In this document: positions 5,840-8,382 of the stretch, piece after piece
How the letters are laid out: each line of letters begins with the position of its first letter
Numbering within the stretch: the first letter of the stretch is position 1
Assembly: GCA_903822375.1 (NCBI GenBank)
Contig: CAIJOU010000422.1
Coordinates: 1-8,382 of the forward strand
Source of the DNA: Candidatus Hydrogenedentota bacterium
GTDB taxonomy: Bacteria; Hydrogenedentota; Hydrogenedentia; Hydrogenedentales; CAITNO01
Length of the DNA stretch: 8,382 nt
Reading direction: 5' to 3'
Program-made: the position numbers and the translations under genes
The notes under the pieces: generated by a model
The model's input: only the letters and a program-made list of their open reading frames with translations
The model's database searches: none
Told to the model about the DNA's origin: nothing

Positions 5840-7387
5840 TTAAGTGCCGTCGGCATTCTCGCGAAACTCCGGCGCCTGCAACTCGCGCGTGACCTGGGTG
5901 TTTTCCACCAGCGCCGCGATCTCCACCTTGGAGGAAATGCTCAATTCACGGAACTTGCGCGCCCCCGGCAACACCCTTCCCTCGAGCGTGCCCACAGCGT
6001 CATTGTAGGCGTCCGTAGCCTTGTTCAGCGCTTTGCCCAGTCCGGAAAAATGTTCCGCCAGTTTGGCGATGCGCTCATACAGGTCTTTGCCCAGCCGGCT
6101 GATCGCCTCTGCGTTCTCCGCCAGGCTTTCCTGCTGCCAACCGTAGGACACCGCCTTCAACAGGGCGATCAGCGTGGTCGGCGTGGCAAGAATCACCCGC
6201 TGGTCCACGCCGTACTCGATCAGCATCGGGTCCTGCTCCAGTGCGGCGCTGAAGAAGGGCTCGCCCGGCAGGAAAAGGACGGCGAACTCCGGCGCCGAAG
6301 GGAACTGATCCCAGTAGGACTTCTGCGCAAGGCGCACGATCTGTGCGCGCACCTGCTGCGCATGGGCCTTGAAATGCACCCCGCGCTCGTCCTCCGATTC
6401 GGTTTCCATCGCCTTCATGTACGCCTCCAGCGACACTTTGGCGTCAATGACAATGGTCTTCCCCCCGGGCAGATGGATAATCATGTCGGGACGCAGCTTG
6501 CCCGTCTCCGAATCCGTGCTCTGCTGCTCCTCAAAATCACAGTGCTTCAGCATCCCCGCCAGTTCCACCACCCGCCGCAACTGAATCTCGCCCCAGCGCC
6601 CGCGCACCTGCGGTGCCCGCAATGCCGTCACCAGGCGCCCCGTCTCCCGGTTCAGCTTGTCCTGGGAAGTGAGCAGCGATTTCACCTGCTCGGAAATGCC
6701 GCTGTACGCCGACGCCCGCTCCTTCTCCACCGCCTGAATCTGCTGGTTCACCTGTTCCAGCGACTCGCGCATCGGCTTGACCAGTTCATCAATCGCCTGC
6801 TGGCGCTGGGCCATGTCCCCCTTGGCCGTTTCCTGGAACTTCTCCAGATTCTCTTTGGCCAGTTCAAGAAACGCCTGATTGTTGCTCTTGAGCGCCTCGG
6901 ATGAAAGCGCCTGGAACGCGTCGGCCAGACGCGTTCGGGCTTCGTCCAGCAGGGCCAGCTTTTCCGCGGCACCCCGCCGCTCTTCCTCGGTCCGTGCCGC
7001 CAACTCCGAATTGCGCACCTGCTGGGCCGACAGTTCGGCCTGCAACGCCTGAACGCGTCCGTCCCGGTCACGCTGCCCCTGCTCCAACTCCGCAATGCGC
7101 GGCAAACGCGCCTCGGCGGCCGCCCGCAGCCCCGTCTCCGTCTGCAGCTGCATGCGGCACTCGTTCAGGCGACTCTCCGTCTCCGCGCGCGTCGCCTCCA
7201 GCGCTGCGGCCCGCTGTTCCGCCGCCGCACGGCGCTCCTCCAGCAGGGCCTTCTCCGTGTCCAGCAGTCCCCGCTCCGCGGCAATCAACTTGACCGCCTG
7301 CGCCCGGCTCATCCACCAGACAAACGCCGCCGTCGCCAGTCCCAGAACCAGTCCAAGCGCCAACGCCATACCCGCAGAAAGTGTCAT
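5840..7387 (-). CDS. rmuC: DNA recombination protein RmuC
   Basis: 515-aa RmuC-family protein, associated in E. coli with limiting recombination at inverted repeats and predicted to carry a PD-(D/E)xK-like nuclease fold. Visible parts: an N-terminal membrane segment (about 5-26, ending FVWW); a long charged coiled coil (about 30-245) rich in Ala, Glu, Arg and Gln; and the conserved core with LRAPQVRGRWGEIQL (256-270), RPDMIIHLPGG (299-309), TIVIDAKVSL (311-320; D315 and K317 fit the catalytic D-x-K), LFLPGEPFF (371-379), and PTTLIALLKAVSYGWQQE (403-420). Start is ATG 7387, with GGGGG about 8 nt ahead; a TTG 10 codons upstream (7417) is the alternative. Length is typical. It lies 108 bp downstream of the YhhN-like gene on the same strand, so read-through is possible. 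No clear terminator follows; the peroxidase promoter begins within 20 nt of its stop. Confidence 0.95.
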   Translation of the reverse strand: MTLSAGMALALGLVLGLATAAFVWWMSRAQAVKLIAAERGLLDTEKALLEERRAAAEQRAAALEATRAETESRLNECRMQLQTETGLRAAAEARLPRIAELEQGQRDRDGRVQALQAELSAQQVRNSELAARTEEERRGAAEKLALLDEARTRLADAFQALSSEALKSNNQAFLELAKENLEKFQETAKGDMAQRQQAIDELVKPMRESLEQVNQQIQAVEKERASAYSGISEQVKSLLTSQDKLNRETGRLVTALRAPQVRGRWGEIQLRRVVELAGMLKHCDFEEQQSTDSETGKLRPDMIIHLPGGKTIVIDAKVSLEAYMKAMETESEDERGVHFKAHAQQVRAQIVRLAQKSYWDQFPSAPEFAVLFLPGEPFFSAALEQDPMLIEYGVDQRVILATPTTLIALLKAVSYGWQQESLAENAEAISRLGKDLYERIAKLAEHFSGLGKALNKATDAYNDAVGTLEGRVLPGARKFRELSISSKVEIAALVENTQVTRELQAPEFRENADGT

Positions 7388-7439
7388 AAACAAGGCCCCC
7401 GGCCCGACGGCAACCAATCAGCCGCAGGTGACCGTGCTC

Positions 7440-7469
7440 ATCATAGACCATCCCCCGTTCCAGCGCCAA
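7440..7469 (-). promoter_or_regulatory. possible promoter for rmuC
   Basis: In the 108-bp gap upstream of rmuC, the minus strand has TTGGCG (7464-7469), an 18-nt spacer and TATGAT (7440-7445; 5/6). It would start transcription about 45 nt before ATG 7387. The -35 match is only 4/6 and the region is GC-rich, so rmuC could instead be co-transcribed with the YhhN-like gene. I see no other feature in this gap. Confidence 0.3.
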
Positions 7470-7495
7470 CCGCAGCGCAAGCCCCCAAAACACTC

Positions 7496-8185
7496 TCAGA
7501 CTTTCGTATCCTTCGTCATCCTCGCTGTCTTACGCCGCGCCACGGGTATCGCCAACGCCAAGAGGTATTGTCCCGGAAAATACAGCACGGTGAGCCGTTT
7601 GAACGGTTCCATATGCGCGTCGCCAAAGGCGTGCGCCGAAACACCCACATCGGACAGCATGAAGAGGACCGCGCCCAGCACGAGGAGCCAACCGCCGGGC
7701 CGCCCAACGCACGCAAAGGACAGGGAGACCATCAGCGTTATCACGGCCAGATAAAGCGCCACCGGCCCGCCCAGACCGACTGGAATTCCCGGCCAGAGGG
7801 TCCAAACCAGCACCGCGCCCAAACCGGCCAGCGCCAGGTAAGACACCCCCGCCACGCCCCAGCGCGGACCATGCGTGGCGCAGGCAATGCTGTAGCAGAC
7901 ATGCCCGAGAAGAAACGCGACCAGTCCCGCAAGAAAAAAGCCGTTTCCGGGGCCTATCAGCAAGAAGTCACCCCACCACGCGCAGGCGAAGCCCAGCAGC
8001 AGCCAACGCCCCAACCGTGAATCCAGCGCGCCCATCAGCACCGCCGCCACCAGGTACCCCGTGGCAAGACACATCTTCGGCATGCCATAGCCGGGAAATC
8101 CGTTGAAATATGCACGCACGATTATCGCGGCCGCCGCCACGAAGAATATCAGGACACACGCAAAAGAACCGTACTTCTTCACCAC
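7496..8185 (-). CDS. YhhN/TMEM86-family multipass membrane protein (lysoplasmalogenase-like)
   Basis: 229-aa integral membrane protein of about eight hydrophobic segments (roughly 8-26, 36-54, 61-77, 82-103, 110-131, 140-159, 165-180, 200-217). Family signatures: WWGDFLLI (70-77) with D73; FLLGHVCYS (91-99); LGAVLFMLSDVGVS (170-183) with D179; and the final helix region RLTVLYFPGQYLLAL. The animal members TMEM86A/B cleave the vinyl-ether bond of lysoplasmalogens using conserved acidic residues; the role of bacterial YhhN is less clear. The start is set at GTG 8185 because AAGGAG (8194-8199) lies exactly 8 nt upstream and the first helix follows directly. ATG 8248 would add 21 mostly polar residues and has a poorly spaced AAGGGA. 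The tail ends in a basic, low-complexity RRKTARMTKDTKV. It may be co-transcribed with rmuC. Confidence 0.82.
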   Translation of the reverse strand: MVKKYGSFACVLIFFVAAAAIIVRAYFNGFPGYGMPKMCLATGYLVAAVLMGALDSRLGRWLLLGFACAWWGDFLLIGPGNGFFLAGLVAFLLGHVCYSIACATHGPRWGVAGVSYLALAGLGAVLVWTLWPGIPVGLGGPVALYLAVITLMVSLSFACVGRPGGWLLVLGAVLFMLSDVGVSAHAFGDAHMEPFKRLTVLYFPGQYLLALAIPVARRKTARMTKDTKV

Positions 8186-8274
8186 AGCAAGTTCTCCTTG
8201 AAATCCCGCGCACAGGAACCACAGTCTATCCGAAAAAAGGCGCTGCATACATCCCTTAATCGCCGAACAAGGTG

Positions 8275-8382
8275 ATGTCCGTCTTGGGATGCCCTTTCAG
8301 GGCAACCGAAAACAACACCTCTGACCCCGGGGCGCCCTCACCCTTCGGGTGCCGGGCGGCCCTGGGCTGTCATCGGTTGTCC
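8275..8382. other. right-edge non-coding stretch with nested inverted repeats
   Basis: No recognisable gene. Inverted repeats: GCCCT-TTC-AGGGC (8291-8303); CCCCGGGG (8325-8332); CACCC-TTC-GGGTG (8339-8351), extended outward by CGCCC (8333-8337) with GGGCG (8354-8358); and an enclosing AACCGA (8304-8309) with TCGGTT (8373-8378). The layout could be a structured leader or terminator of a gene beyond the edge, or a dispersed repeat. Short open frames exist on both strands (36 codons from ATG 8275 on plus; a 37-codon stretch without a good start, ending at TAA 8256-8258, on minus), but none is convincing. Confidence 0.35.

Noticed and set aside
6050..6904. Plus-strand open frame (284 codons)
   Set aside because: It is antisense to the conserved core of rmuC and has no domain of its own.
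7068..7493. Minus-strand open frame starting 3 nt after the YhhN-like stop
   Set aside because: The first 35 codons fill the gap before rmuC, but the rest overlaps rmuC in another frame with Gly/Ala-rich, family-less sequence and only a GTG start without a ribosome site.
8256..8369. Minus-strand short open stretch ending at TAA 8256-8258
   Set aside because: It has no start codon with a ribosome site, an in-frame stop close to the window edge, and overlaps dense inverted repeats. It is treated as part of the right-edge element.

Overview
The window is GC-rich (roughly 60% by eye) and gene-dense. It carries one partial and five complete protein genes, and no rRNA, tRNA, CRISPR array or insertion sequence that I can recognise. 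Organism: a Gram-negative bacterium is likely, because there is a periplasm-type multiheme cytochrome c peroxidase and a Tat-exported sulfatase. A formylglycine sulfatase beside a Cache/HAMP receptor and assorted hydrolases is the kind of mix seen in Planctomycetes-Verrucomicrobia relatives or Hydrogenedentota-like metagenome bacteria. That placement is inference; no marker gene here fixes the phylum.

Layout, left to right. The C-terminally truncated start of a C45-type Ntn-hydrolase/acyltransferase runs leftwards off the edge (1-914, minus). It has its own good sigma70-type promoter at 957-985. Upstream of it, also on minus, is a Tat-exported sulfatase (1076-2539). A 260-bp divergent intergenic region (2540-2799) with small inverted repeats separates the sulfatase from a plus-strand membrane receptor (2800-4242). 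The receptor has TM, Cache, TM, HAMP and coiled-coil parts and ends in an unusual four-cysteine C-terminal module instead of a kinase, cyclase or MCP output. It converges on a triheme cytochrome c peroxidase (4337-5704, minus). A perfect 15-bp hairpin (4274-4308) lies between the two 3' ends.

The peroxidase has a clear promoter (5795-5823). A Fur/PerR-like 7-1-7 box (5808-5822) overlaps its -35 element and spacer, which suggests iron- or peroxide-responsive control. Upstream of it on minus are rmuC (5840-7387), then a YhhN/TMEM86-type membrane protein (7496-8185). The last ~130 bases at the right edge have no convincing gene but hold several nested inverted repeats.

How the parts fit together: I see no single operon-like system. 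The peroxidase handles periplasmic H2O2. The receptor next to it could sense a small molecule or redox state through its cysteine module, but the link rests only on proximity. The sulfatase and the Ntn hydrolase are catabolic-type enzymes with separate promoters. The most unusual items are the receptor's four-Cys output module and the Fur/PerR-like control region of the peroxidase.
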